Of a stretch of 41,711 nucleotides of DNA, positions 1-8,357 are shown piece after piece. The position numbers were made by a program, and so were the translations under genes. Where the stretch lies: the NCBI GenBank assembly GCA_964395765.1, contig CAYNCU010000009.1, positions 1 to 41,711 of the forward strand. The letters run 5' to 3'. The stretch is from DATDPY01 sp964395765. Its GTDB lineage: Bacteria > Bacteroidota > Bacteroidia > Cytophagales > Cyclobacteriaceae. The notes beneath the pieces are model-generated. The model was given only the letters and a program-made list of their open reading frames with translations. It was not told the DNA's origin and searched no databases. Within the stretch, counting starts at the first letter, position 1. Each line of letters begins with the position of its first letter.

Positions 1-352
1 TCGGATTTTTATTACAGAAAAAAGTAATTCCCTGCGGATCCTGTAAGGATATTTTCGGAATATAAAGCAATCCATAGGCATTTCCGGAATCCAGATTTTT
101 TTTGGCAGCGGTTAATTCCTGGTCAACAAATTTTAATTCTACCGTCTGGTTACTTTTAAGATGATTGACAAAATATCCCGATTCGTCGATTACATTGATC
201 AATTTTTTTTCACCCTGGCGTGTGGCCAGCCAAACAGGAACAACGAATATAACCGCCATAAAAAGAGGCCCGATCAGCGACATAATGATAAAGGATCTTT
301 TCCGAACGCGGGTGATATATTCTCTTTGAAGGATTAGAAATATTTTATTCAT
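1..352 (-). CDS. ABC-2 type transporter permease, N-terminal fragment (partial at left edge)
   Basis: The reading frame is open from the ATG at 352 to the window edge, about 117 residues. It begins MNKIFLILQREYITRVRKRS, followed by a hydrophobic segment at about residues 20-40 (FIIMSLIGPLFMAVIFVVP) and then a polar stretch that would be the extracytoplasmic domain. This is the usual opening of NatB-like ABC-2 permeases: a basic cytoplasmic N-terminus, the first membrane helix, then a large outer domain. Its ATG overlaps the stop of the ATPase gene in ATGAATAA, so translational coupling is likely and the two should form one exporter. The substrate is unknown; NatAB relatives export sodium, but nothing here proves that. 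The C-terminal membrane helices lie outside the window. Confidence 0.8.
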   Translation of the reverse strand, partial: MNKIFLILQREYITRVRKRSFIIMSLIGPLFMAVIFVVPVWLATRQGEKKLINVIDESGYFVNHLKSNQTVELKFVDQELTAAKKNLDSGNAYGLLYIPKISLQDPQGITFFCNKNP

Positions 353-1259
353 CTTTTTTTCCTGTTACAGCTTTAATAAAAATTTCATTCATGGTAGGAA
401 TTTTTTCAACGAAGGAATGTATTTCAACTTGCCTGACCAGGTCCGCCAGCAATTGATTGGCGATCGTTCCCTGATTCAGTTTAAGAATGGATTTAAAGTA
501 ATCCGGTTCCAATTCTTCCGTAGAAAGTACCTGATAAGGAGAACCGTTGGCATTGATTCGGTTCTTGTGTTCCACGATATAGGTATTGGTTCTGTAAGCT
601 TCCTTAATATCTTTTTTAGGACCTTCAAGGATTTTTTCCGACTTGTTGATAAGGGCGATATAATCACATAGTTCTTCCACGGTTTCCATTCGATGGGTGG
701 AGAAAAGAATGGTGCTTCCATTATTCCGTAGTTCAAGGATTTCATCACGGATCAGGTTGGCGTTGATCGGGTCGAAGCCTGAAAAGGGTTCATCGAGAAT
801 GATCAATTCCGGTTCATGAATCACGGTGGCAACGAATTGTATTTTCTGTTGCATTCCTTTAGAAAGATCTTCGATCTTTTTATTCCACCAATCAAGGATC
901 TCGAATTTTTTCAGCCAGAAGCGAAGTTTGTCTTTGCCTTCGCTTTTTGGCATTCCTTTCAATTCAGCAAGGTAAAGCAATTGTTCCCCGACCTTCATTT
1001 TTTTATATAAGCCCCGTTCTTCGGGAAGGTAACCTATTTTAATAATGTGATCATGAGAAATCGGCTTGCCGTTAAAGTGAATTTCTCCCTCATCGGCAAA
1101 AATGATCTGGGTTATGATCCGTATCAGTGTGGTTTTACCAGCTCCGTTGGGACCTAAAAGTCCAACAATTGATTGTTTTGGAATCTCAAGATTGACACCA
1201 CGAAGTGCAGTATGATCGCCAAATTTTTTCGAGGTGTTCTTAATGCTTAGAATGCTCAA
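345..1259 (-). CDS. ABC-2 transporter ATP-binding protein (NatA-like)
   Basis: This is the 304-residue nucleotide-binding subunit of an ABC exporter. Walker A is GPNGAGKTT at residues 36-44, the signature LSKGM at 132-136, Walker B with the catalytic Glu is in LIILDEP at about 152-158, and the switch His is in STHRM at about 189-193. After residue 215 comes a roughly 90-residue extension of the DUF4162 kind seen on NatA-like ATPases. It powers the permease that starts inside its last codons. It lies 93 nt downstream of the exported protein gene with no clear terminator between, so it may be the tail of the dnaJ-side run. GldA of gliding bacteria is a similar ATPase, but the partner permease here is NatB-like rather than GldF-like, so I do not call it gldA. 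Confidence 0.9.
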   Translation of the reverse strand: MSILSIKNTSKKFGDHTALRGVNLEIPKQSIVGLLGPNGAGKTTLIRIITQIIFADEGEIHFNGKPISHDHIIKIGYLPEERGLYKKMKVGEQLLYLAELKGMPKSEGKDKLRFWLKKFEILDWWNKKIEDLSKGMQQKIQFVATVIHEPELIILDEPFSGFDPINANLIRDEILELRNNGSTILFSTHRMETVEELCDYIALINKSEKILEGPKKDIKEAYRTNTYIVEHKNRINANGSPYQVLSTEELEPDYFKSILKLNQGTIANQLLADLVRQVEIHSFVEKIPTMNEIFIKAVTGKKDE

Positions 1260-1352
1260 TTTTTTTTGCCTGGAAATTTATGTAAAAAAACGGTTATTAA
1301 AAAAAAATTACAGGATCGGATGATATTTATGTTCACCGGAAAATTCTGAGGC

Positions 1353-2258
1353 TCACGGATTCACGAAATGAATATGCCCAACTGCGACGTCAAGATCGAA
1401 AAAGATAGACTTTTCCGGATTTTCCTTATAATATTCATTTACAAATTCATTTTTCCCGGTCCTGATGAATCCTTTGGGAAGACGTACGTGACATAAGGGT
1501 GAGTCGTGAATGGTGACGACCACCGGGATATGGGCCGCTTCAGGAAGGCTGATCACTAGAGTTCCCGCACCAACGCTGGCCTTTACTTTACTGCTTATTT
1601 CAGGGGGCCGGGTGTAATCGATGAACAATCCTCCGAATACAACATCGGCGATCACATTTTTCACATTGGCATAATTGATCCGGTTTATGGTCAGTGAGCC
1701 CATGTCAACCTTTGCGAAAAGCGTATCCATGGTAACCAGATTCGGCATGTTCTCCTGGTATTCAACTTTCACATCCGCATTACCCGTACGGATCATCAGG
1801 CGTTCTACAGGCAAACCGGATAATTCAACTTCAGCATCGCCGATGGCATAATCTAAATTGAGCTGCAATGGCTTCCGGTTGGATAAATAATAATCCCACT
1901 GATCCCGGTAATCAGGCGATTTTTTAAAGAATCGACTGGTCATGGAGGTCATAAAAAAACCGGACTCTCTGTCATCATTGATATGCACAAAGTCGGTCCG
2001 GCCGGTTAGTGTCGAATTAATGTTCGGTTCCTGGACCGAATCGGGAGAATGCGTATAAACACTTATTATGTTATTATTTTCAACCGGGCGGATTAAACAG
2101 GAATTGGAGGTTGCTTTGAGGAATAAAATTACCTTGTCGAATTGATCATTATTTTCAAGACAATACAGCTTCCTGTTTTGGGAATAGGAAACTTGTATAA
2201 TAGTATTCAATACTATTAATACATTTAACACCCTCAGCATACACAATTTTAACGGCAA
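1353..2258 (-). CDS. exported beta-strand-rich protein of unknown function (toast-rack / LiaF-like fold suspected)
   Basis: I do not recognise a named family. The protein is at most 301 residues and starts at a TTG (2258). An in-frame ATG at 2240 gives a cleaner signal peptide (MLRVLNVLIVLNTIIQVSYS) and is the more likely start. The mature part has a short polar N-terminal third. From about residue 125 there is a series of beta-rich segments with alternating hydrophobics and short turns (DYAIGDAEVELSGL, MGSLTINRI, VFGGLFIDY, VGAGTLVISLP, DVAVGHIHF). Such repeats are typical of DUF4097 or LiaF C-terminal toast-rack domains that face the periplasm or cell surface; that assignment is inference. 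It sits 24 nt after dnaJ and before the ABC exporter, on the same strand, which suggests an envelope-stress role without proving it. Confidence 0.75.
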   Translation of the reverse strand: MPLKLCMLRVLNVLIVLNTIIQVSYSQNRKLYCLENNDQFDKVILFLKATSNSCLIRPVENNNIISVYTHSPDSVQEPNINSTLTGRTDFVHINDDRESGFFMTSMTSRFFKKSPDYRDQWDYYLSNRKPLQLNLDYAIGDAEVELSGLPVERLMIRTGNADVKVEYQENMPNLVTMDTLFAKVDMGSLTINRINYANVKNVIADVVFGGLFIDYTRPPEISSKVKASVGAGTLVISLPEAAHIPVVVTIHDSPLCHVRLPKGFIRTGKNEFVNEYYKENPEKSIFFDLDVAVGHIHFVNP

Positions 2259-2282
2259 TATTGCTAAGGGGTTTCATAATGA

Positions 2283-3395
2283 TCAGAAAAATTCCTTCAT
2301 CCTTTCAAAAAATCCCTTATCCGATTTTGAAGGATTTGGCGTGAAATTGGTAGATTCCCGAAGTCCTTCAAGAATCTTTTTCTCTTCGGCTGTGAGATGT
2401 TGCGGGGTCCAGATATTTATATAAATAAGCTGATCCCCTTTCCCATATCCATCGATATCCGGAACTCCTTTGCCGCGAAGCCTTAGAATTTTACCACTTT
2501 GTGTTCCCGGATCAAGCTTCACTTTAACTTTTCCATCAATTGTTGGAACTTCTATAGATGAGCCAAGTACGGCGTCAATAAAATTTACATACAATTCATA
2601 AACCACATTGTTTCCATCCCGCTTCAGGTAGGGGTGACTGACCTCTTCAATGATAATCAGAAGGTCACCGGGACTTCCGCCACCGGCGATCATATTTCCT
2701 TTTCCCGACATGGAAAGTTGCATACCGTCACTTACCCCGGCAGGTATTTTTATATTAATTACTTCTTCCTTTGAAGTTAATCCTGAGTTGTCAACACCTG
2801 AAGGTTTTTTGTCTATTATACGCCCGGTGCCATGACAAGCAGGGCAGGTGCTGGAAGATACCATTTGCCCTAACATGGTATTGACAACGCGTCTCACTTG
2901 TCCGGCCCCCTGGCAGGTTGGGCAATTTTTAAAAGTAACGCCATCGGCAATGATCATTCGCTTTACTTTTATTTTCTTTTCTACACCGTGGGCGATTTCA
3001 TCCAGCGTGAGTTTTAATTTTATTCTCAGGTTGGTACCCCTTCTGCCGGCACGGCGTGTACCGGCCGAACCTCCGAAAAAGCTCTCAAATGCCGAACCTC
3101 CGAAAATGTCTCCGAATTGAGAAAAAATATCATCCATAGACATTCCGCTGGCATCCGTAAATCCTCCTCCCCGCATTCCTGAATGACCGAAACGGTCATA
3201 TTGTGTTCTTTTCTGCTGGTCACTTAAAACCTCATAAGCTTCTGCCGCTTCTTTGAATTTTTCTTCAGCATCCTTATCACCGGGATTTTTGTCGGGATGA
3301 AATTTTATTGCAGTTTTCCGGTAGGCTTTTTTAATTTCCTCAGCAGTAGCATTTTTATCAATCCCAAGAATTTCGTAATAATCTCTTTTCGGCAT
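2283..3395 (-). CDS. dnaJ: chaperone protein DnaJ with a reduced zinc domain
   Basis: This 370-residue Hsp40 co-chaperone stimulates DnaK ATP hydrolysis. The J domain occupies residues 1-70 with HPD at 33-35. A Gly/Phe-rich linker follows at about 70-120, and the C-terminal substrate-binding beta domains run from about 120 to 345. The zinc domain is unusual. Only two CxxCxGxG motifs are present, at C158/C161 and C184/C187, which align with family motifs 2 and 3. The places of motif 1 (around KRMIIADGV, 145-153) and motif 4 (around KKPSGVDNSG, 196-205) have no cysteine. Standard DnaJ has four motifs: 1 and 4 form zinc site I, 2 and 3 form zinc site II. So site I is absent and site II intact. 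It lies 7 nt after grpE, an expected heat-shock pair; dnaK is not in the window. Confidence 0.96.
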   Translation of the reverse strand: MPKRDYYEILGIDKNATAEEIKKAYRKTAIKFHPDKNPGDKDAEEKFKEAAEAYEVLSDQQKRTQYDRFGHSGMRGGGFTDASGMSMDDIFSQFGDIFGGSAFESFFGGSAGTRRAGRRGTNLRIKLKLTLDEIAHGVEKKIKVKRMIIADGVTFKNCPTCQGAGQVRRVVNTMLGQMVSSSTCPACHGTGRIIDKKPSGVDNSGLTSKEEVINIKIPAGVSDGMQLSMSGKGNMIAGGGSPGDLLIIIEEVSHPYLKRDGNNVVYELYVNFIDAVLGSSIEVPTIDGKVKVKLDPGTQSGKILRLRGKGVPDIDGYGKGDQLIYINIWTPQHLTAEEKKILEGLRESTNFTPNPSKSDKGFFERMKEFF

Positions 3396-3402
3396 GTTTG
3401 AA

Positions 3403-4062
3403 TTATGAACCTGTTACAACCTTAGCAAAGCGTATGACCTTATCATGCAGATAGTATCCTTTTTCCAGTACTTCAACTATTTTATTTTTCAATTTTTCAT
3501 CTTCTACCGGAATTTTTGTAATTGCCTCATGTTTTTCCGAATTAAATTCGTCCCCCCTTGAAATTTCCATTACCTTAAGACCTCTTTGTTCAATGGTATA
3601 TTTTAATTTATTTAAAATCAACTGTGTTCCTTCAAGGGAAGCTTTGTCTCCACTTTCTTTTTCCGACATTGCCTTAATCGCTCGTTCGAGATCATCAACC
3701 ACAGGCAGCAAAGCTATGACCAGTTCTTCACTTGCAGTTTTAATTAATTCAAGTTTTTCCTTCGAGGTCCTTCTCCTGAAATTTTCAAATTCAGAATAAA
3801 GCCGGAGATACTTATCTTTTAAATCGTGAATTTCCTCTTTAAGTATTTCAATTTCTTTATCACTTTTTTTATGTTTCTTTTTCTCTTTATGAGAATCCTG
3901 TTCCGTCTCTTCCTCCCCGCCGGATTGAGAGGCGGTTTCAGCCTTTGGATCAACCTTATCCTTTTCCCCTATCATACTTTCCACTTCCTGTCCAGAAGCT
4001 TCATCGGTATTTTTTTGTTCGTTCTGTTCCATATCTTCTGGCACAATATTCTCCGTTTCCAT
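3403..4062 (-). CDS. grpE: nucleotide exchange factor GrpE
   Basis: GrpE releases ADP from DnaK and so resets the DnaK-DnaJ cycle in the cytoplasm. I choose the ATG at 4062 (219 residues, METENIVPEDMEQNEQ...). The frame can be read back to 4149, but those 29 extra residues are unlike GrpE. The chosen ATG is preceded by a purine-rich AAAAAAGAA. Residues 1-70 are highly charged and probably disordered. A long coiled-coil helix follows (IEILKEEIHDLKDKYLRLYSE), then the conserved core FENFRRRT and the C-terminal beta domain with GYYLHDKVIRFAKV. Length and layout fit the family. It is followed after 7 nt by dnaJ and preceded by obgE on the same strand. No CIRCE-like inverted repeat or hrcA gene is visible. 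Confidence 0.95.
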   Translation of the reverse strand: METENIVPEDMEQNEQKNTDEASGQEVESMIGEKDKVDPKAETASQSGGEEETEQDSHKEKKKHKKSDKEIEILKEEIHDLKDKYLRLYSEFENFRRRTSKEKLELIKTASEELVIALLPVVDDLERAIKAMSEKESGDKASLEGTQLILNKLKYTIEQRGLKVMEISRGDEFNSEKHEAITKIPVEDEKLKNKIVEVLEKGYYLHDKVIRFAKVVTGS

Positions 4063-4163
4063 ATTATGCGGTTCTTTTTTTCGAATTCTATGATTTTTTG
4101 ACACTATTTTGTCCCTGCAACATTTCTGCCAATCGGGCAAAAGTGACAAGATGGCATGGATTC

Positions 4164-5156
4164 TTATTCATTTAATTGTTGCCAGATCATGTCTTTTAAT
4201 GCTTCTACCCCTTCACCGGTTACGGATGATATTAGCGCGGATTGAATATTTTCAGGAACTTCCCTGATCAATTCGACCTTCAGTTCACGGTCTAATAAAT
4301 CACATTTTGTAACGGCTAAAATCCTCTTTTTATCCAGAAGTTCAGGATTGTATTTTCGGAGCTCATTGATAAGAATATCATATTCCCTGGCAATATCCCT
4401 TGAATCGGCGGGGACCATAAAAAGCAAAATCGAATTACGTTCAATATGCCGAAGAAACCTCAGGCCAAGACCTTTGCCTTCCGCGGCACCCTCGATAATT
4501 CCGGGAATATCGGCAACGATAAATGACTTTTGATCACGATATGAAACCGCCCCCAGGTTAGGTACAAGCGTCGTAAAGGGATAATCGGCAATCACCGGTT
4601 TTGCCGCCGAAACGGAAGCCAGGAAAGTGGATTTTCCCGCATTGGGAAATCCGACTAAACCGACATCCGCCAGCACTTTTAATTCGAGAACAACAGGAAT
4701 TTCATTACCGGCTTCCCCCGGTTGCGCAAATCGTGGTGTTTGATGGGTGGCGGATTTAAAATAATCGTTTCCCATACCACCACGGCCCCCCCGGTTGATA
4801 ATGGATTCCTGTCCTTCTTCAATGATCTCCGCTATTTTTTCACCGGAATCGAAATTTTTAGCCGTGGTTCCTAATGGCACTTCAAGAATAATATCTTTTC
4901 CGCTGGCTCCTGTTTTGAGATTGCCCGCCCCAGGCTTGCCGTTTCCGGCAATTACATGCTTCCTGTATTTTAAATGAAGCAATGTCCATAACTGCTTGTT
5001 ACCTCTAATGATGACATGGCCGCCCCGGCCTCCATCCCCTCCATCAGGACCTCCTTTGGGTATGTATTTTTCCCTTCTGAAATGGACAGATCCGGCCCCC
5101 CCGTTTCCGGAACGGGTATATATCTTTACATAATCTATAAAATTAGGGGAAGACAT
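4164..5156 (-). CDS. obgE: GTPase Obg (ObgE/CgtA)
   Basis: This 330-residue P-loop GTPase associates with the large ribosomal subunit and acts in ribosome assembly and stress control. The glycine-rich Obg fold covers residues 1-158 with the typical runs GNGGAGSVHFRREK and GGPDGGDGGRGG. The G domain follows: G1 GFPNAGKS at 169-176, switch region DYPFTTLVPN at 191-200, G3 DIPG at 216-219, and a G4 that reads TKCD instead of NKxD near residue 288. There is no room for the C-terminal OCT domain found in Obg of Firmicutes and some others, so this is the short form. It lies 11 nt downstream of adk and about 100 nt before grpE. Confidence 0.97.
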   Translation of the reverse strand: MSSPNFIDYVKIYTRSGNGGAGSVHFRREKYIPKGGPDGGDGGRGGHVIIRGNKQLWTLLHLKYRKHVIAGNGKPGAGNLKTGASGKDIILEVPLGTTAKNFDSGEKIAEIIEEGQESIINRGGRGGMGNDYFKSATHQTPRFAQPGEAGNEIPVVLELKVLADVGLVGFPNAGKSTFLASVSAAKPVIADYPFTTLVPNLGAVSYRDQKSFIVADIPGIIEGAAEGKGLGLRFLRHIERNSILLFMVPADSRDIAREYDILINELRKYNPELLDKKRILAVTKCDLLDRELKVELIREVPENIQSALISSVTGEGVEALKDMIWQQLNE

Positions 5157-5167
5157 GCAGGGTTATT

Positions 5168-5746
5168 TCACTCTGCAAGATTATCAATAACATGGCAAAT
5201 ATCCGAAAATATATTATCGATTGATCCTACTCCGTTTACCGTGTTAAGTTTGGACTGCGATTTATAATAGTTGGCCACAGGCAGGGTTTCCTCCTTATAA
5301 ACCTCGATTCGGTTATTTATTTTTTCCAGATCCTGGTCATCCGTTCTTCCTGACGTTTTACCCCGTAATAAGATCCGGTTTATCAATTCTTCTTCTTCCA
5401 CTTCGAGTAAAATCATGCCCGATATTGTTTCTTCGAATTTTTCAAGCATCTGGTCCAGCGCAATGGCCTGGTTTACCGTCCTGGGGAAGCCGTCAAAAAT
5501 CACACCCGGACAATCAATACATTCGGATATTATTATCTCCACCATTTTAATGACAACATCATCGGGAACGAGGTTTCCCTCATCCATATATTTTTTTGCA
5601 ATTTTACCCAGTTCAGTTCCTTCGGAAAGATGTTTCCTGAAAAGATCACCGGTGGAAATGTGAGTAAGATTATACTTATCAATAATCTTATCACTTTGAG
5701 TTCCCTTGCCTGCGCCCGGAGGGCCAAAAAGTACAATATTTATCAT
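5168..5746 (-). CDS. adk: adenylate kinase, short form
   Basis: It interconverts ATP + AMP and 2 ADP in the cytoplasm. The protein has 192 residues. The P-loop is GPPGAGKGT at 8-16, the AMP-binding region includes HISTGDLFR, and the FDGFPRT motif lies near residue 87. The LID is replaced by a short loop around RGKTSGRTDD, so this is the short, AK1-like class that lacks the zinc-binding lid insert. It is squeezed between hpt (3-nt gap) and obgE (11-nt gap), which strongly suggests one transcript for purine salvage plus the GTPase. Confidence 0.97.
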   Translation of the reverse strand: MINIVLFGPPGAGKGTQSDKIIDKYNLTHISTGDLFRKHLSEGTELGKIAKKYMDEGNLVPDDVVIKMVEIIISECIDCPGVIFDGFPRTVNQAIALDQMLEKFEETISGMILLEVEEEELINRILLRGKTSGRTDDQDLEKINNRIEVYKEETLPVANYYKSQSKLNTVNGVGSIDNIFSDICHVIDNLAE

Positions 5747-5749
5747 GAT

Positions 5750-6280
5750 TCAATCGGTTTTTAAAAAATAAATGTCTTTAAGATTTCTTCCGTATCCGTC
5801 ATAATCCAACCCATATCCTACAACGAAATTTTCAGGTATTCTGAATCCCGTATATTTAATACTGACTTCAGCCTTCAGCGATTCAGGTTTTACAAGTAAG
5901 GCTACAACTTCAATGGATGACGGCCCAAGCCCCTGAAGATGTTCAAGCAAATATGACAACGTGAAGCCTGAATCTACAATATCCTCAATAATTATAATAT
6001 CTTTTTTAAAAAGTTGTTCATTCAGTCCAATAAGTTCCTTGATTTTTCCCGTGCTTGAGGTTTGATCATAGGTCGACAATTTTATGAAGGATAAAGTAGA
6101 GGAGAGCCTGATTTCCCGCATCAGATCAGCAGCAAATATGAAGGCCCCGTTTAAAACCGAAATGAACAAAGGTTGTTTTTTAGCATAGTCTCTGTTGATT
6201 TCACCGGCAATTTCAAGCACTCTTTTTCTTATCTCTGCTTCTTTTAGAAGTATAAAAAATTCTTTATCCCTGATCTTCAT
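5750..6280 (-). CDS. hpt: hypoxanthine phosphoribosyltransferase
   Basis: This salvage enzyme joins hypoxanthine (and usually guanine) to PRPP to make IMP or GMP. It has 176 residues, the usual size. The PRPP-binding signature is IIIIEDIVDSGFTL at about 95-108 with the two acidic residues E99 and D100. The flexible-loop region STYDQTSSTGKI is at about 69-80, and the purine-contact end GYGLDYDGYGRNL is near the C-terminus. It is followed after 3 nt by adk and preceded after 16 nt by the M42-like peptidase, all minus strand. Confidence 0.95.
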   Translation of the reverse strand: MKIRDKEFFILLKEAEIRKRVLEIAGEINRDYAKKQPLFISVLNGAFIFAADLMREIRLSSTLSFIKLSTYDQTSSTGKIKELIGLNEQLFKKDIIIIEDIVDSGFTLSYLLEHLQGLGPSSIEVVALLVKPESLKAEVSIKYTGFRIPENFVVGYGLDYDGYGRNLKDIYFLKTD

Positions 6281-6296
6281 AAAAATCGGCTAAACA

Positions 6297-7217
6297 TTAA
6301 AGTTTACGGGCCAGTGCCTGATAAATTTTAAAGGTCGAAATTATATCTTTTTTATTAACCTTTTCATGAGCAGAATGGGTATTTTCAACAGGAGGGCCGA
6401 TAAAGCCCCAATTGATAGGATACAGTGACCTTTGTATTTCCCCTCCATCGCTGGATCCTTCTCCTTCAACTTCAAGCTGATAAGGGATTTTTTCTGAATC
6501 AGCGATAGTAATTAAGGTTTTAACAAATGGTTTCCGGGGAATGCTCCTGTCCCTAAGCGAAATGACTGTACCTTTTTCCGGAATAACGCCGTCGGTAGAC
6601 CAGGTTACGTCAGCAATGATGACCTGGTCAACATGATATTCCTCGTAAATAATCCTTGCCAGGTAAGGTATCGAGCCTCCGCCGATTTCCTCCCAGCAAC
6701 TGAAAACAATTAATCCATTCTCCATTGAATCCAGAAGGCTCAAAGAAAGAAATAAACCAATCCTGTTATCCAGATAAGGCGTGGTTATGGACGTGGAATT
6801 TTCCAAGTAATCAGATTTATATACCAGGCTTGTCCCCCGGTCAATGGCCCGACCGAAATTATGATGTAAAAAACCTTTATAATTGGGCATTACCTCGCAT
6901 TCTATGACTCCCATGGAATCGTTACCCGTAATTATAACCCTATCCTCAACATCGGGACTCCCGATCGGAACCAATTGATTTTCATAACGGGCAGTGAATC
7001 CAACCGTATCCATATGAGCAATGTATGCGACCCGGGGTTTTCCGATGCGAATTATTAAACAATCCTGGATATGAGGCCCCTCGATTATTTCAACCTTTTC
7101 AAATAAATCAGGCCTTGATCCGAGGTAATCGAGGATAAATTTTTTCATTAGAAATTCCTCGCCGGAAGGCGATTTTATTTCCAGTAATGCCTTGAGTAAT
7201 GAATAGTTTAGTTGCAT
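6297..7217 (-). CDS. M42-like (M20/M28 clan) zinc aminopeptidase
   Basis: This 306-residue protein has the co-catalytic metallopeptidase pattern of clan MH. AHMDT carries metal ligand H68 and D70. PYLDNR supplies the bridging D150. CWEEIGGG supplies general base E176 and ligand E177. D203 lies in IIADVTWSTDG, and the final His ligand is H281 in ENTHSAHE (H284 is the alternative). No signal peptide is visible, so a cytoplasmic peptidase trimming peptide N-termini is likely. It is slightly shorter than typical M42 enzymes (about 340-360 residues), and the inserted dimerisation domain after AHMDT looks compact. It is the first gene of the minus-strand run and diverges from the antiporter gene across 192 nt. 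Substrate preference cannot be told from sequence. Confidence 0.85.
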   Translation of the reverse strand: MQLNYSLLKALLEIKSPSGEEFLMKKFILDYLGSRPDLFEKVEIIEGPHIQDCLIIRIGKPRVAYIAHMDTVGFTARYENQLVPIGSPDVEDRVIITGNDSMGVIECEVMPNYKGFLHHNFGRAIDRGTSLVYKSDYLENSTSITTPYLDNRIGLFLSLSLLDSMENGLIVFSCWEEIGGGSIPYLARIIYEEYHVDQVIIADVTWSTDGVIPEKGTVISLRDRSIPRKPFVKTLITIADSEKIPYQLEVEGEGSSDGGEIQRSLYPINWGFIGPPVENTHSAHEKVNKKDIISTFKIYQALARKL

Positions 7218-7409
7218 AAATATACCTGCATAAGAGAATCCGGTTCAATTTTTTATTGGCGTCTCCGCTCAATTGAAAAATATCAAAAAAAACAATTTTA
7301 ATGTTTATATTTAAATTTCATTTAAATTTAGGAAACTCAGTTTCATAACCGTAATAAAAAGGGATTCTAAGTTTCGATTAGTCTATGTATTGGGGAGATT
7401 AACACTCAA

Positions 7410-8354
7410 ATGATACTTAAAATACTATTATTAATTGTTGGATTGGTTATTCTGGTAGTTGGTGGTGATTTTATGGTTAGGGGAGCAACATCGATTGCAT
7501 TAAAGTTAAAAGTATCCCCCTTGGTAATTGGTCTGACAATAGTTGCTTTCGGGACATCCGCACCGGAATTGGTCGTATCAACAACTTCAACTTTTCACGG
7601 AGCCTCCGATATCGCACTTGGAAACGTGGTAGGATCCAATATTTGTAACCTGGCGCTGATACTTGGAATATCTGCCCTCATTAGCCCTATTGCAATCAAT
7701 AAGGACACTTTGAGAATTGACTGGCCGGTAACAATGGGAAGTTCAATATTGTTATATGTTATTATAAGGGCGGGTATTATAAACTCTTATGAAGGAATAT
7801 TCTTTGTTCTTATATTGCTTGCTTATCTTGGATTCATAACGTATCATTCAAGGAAAGATAGGAAGAGTGCGGAGGATTCAAACGAAGAGGTAAATGACGA
7901 AAAATCCAGTACCCTTTTTAAAAACATATCGTTTATAATACTAGGTTGTCTTGGCCTGTTTTACGGGGGAGAGCTATTTGTCAATTCGGCCCAGCAATTT
8001 GCCCGGTATTTAGGAGTGAGTGAACGGGTGATTGGCCTTACGGTTGTTGCCATTGGTACGAGTCTTCCTGAATTAGTTGCCTCGAGCGTGGCAGCTTTCA
8101 AAAAACAGACCGACCTGGCAGTCGGTAACCTGATGGGTTCCAATATTTTCAATATACTGGGTATTCTGGGAATCACTAGTATGCTGAAAGATGTAGCGGT
8201 TAGCGATGTTATCGTTCATTCAGATATTTTATGGATGCTTGGGGTTACCCTTGTCATATTACCGATGATGGTAACGGGAAGGCAGTTGGCAAGAACGGAA
8301 GGGTTTATTCTTATTATGATTTATATATTTTACACTTATAACCTAGTCAGGTAA
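7410..8354 (+). CDS. calcium/sodium antiporter family membrane protein (CaCA, YrbG-like)
   Basis: The 314-residue, very hydrophobic inner-membrane protein has about ten predicted helices. It carries two inverted alpha-repeats diagnostic of the Ca2+:cation antiporter superfamily: GTSAPE at 48-53 with GNVVGSN at 71-77, and GTSLPE at 216-221 with GNLMGSN at 239-245. The acidic residues of the two GTSxPE motifs bind the cation. A charged cytoplasmic loop at about 148-168 (HSRKDRKSAEDSNEE) joins the halves. The gene is followed after only 3 nt by a small membrane protein gene, so the two are probably co-translated. Whether it moves Ca2+, Na+ or K+ cannot be read from sequence. Confidence 0.93.
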   Translation: MILKILLLIVGLVILVVGGDFMVRGATSIALKLKVSPLVIGLTIVAFGTSAPELVVSTTSTFHGASDIALGNVVGSNICNLALILGISALISPIAINKDTLRIDWPVTMGSSILLYVIIRAGIINSYEGIFFVLILLAYLGFITYHSRKDRKSAEDSNEEVNDEKSSTLFKNISFIILGCLGLFYGGELFVNSAQQFARYLGVSERVIGLTVVAIGTSLPELVASSVAAFKKQTDLAVGNLMGSNIFNILGILGITSMLKDVAVSDVIVHSDILWMLGVTLVILPMMVTGRQLARTEGFILIMIYIFYTYNLVR

Positions 8355-8357
8355 TTA

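Noticed and set aside
345..1259. ABC ATPase considered as GldA of the gliding machinery
   Set aside because: The permease starting in its last codons is NatB-like, with a long outer domain after the first helix, not GldF-like, so a general NatAB-type exporter fits better.
4063..4149. Longer GrpE start at 4149
   Set aside because: The extra 29 residues are Cys- and Lys-rich and unlike GrpE N-termini; ATG 4062 gives normal length.
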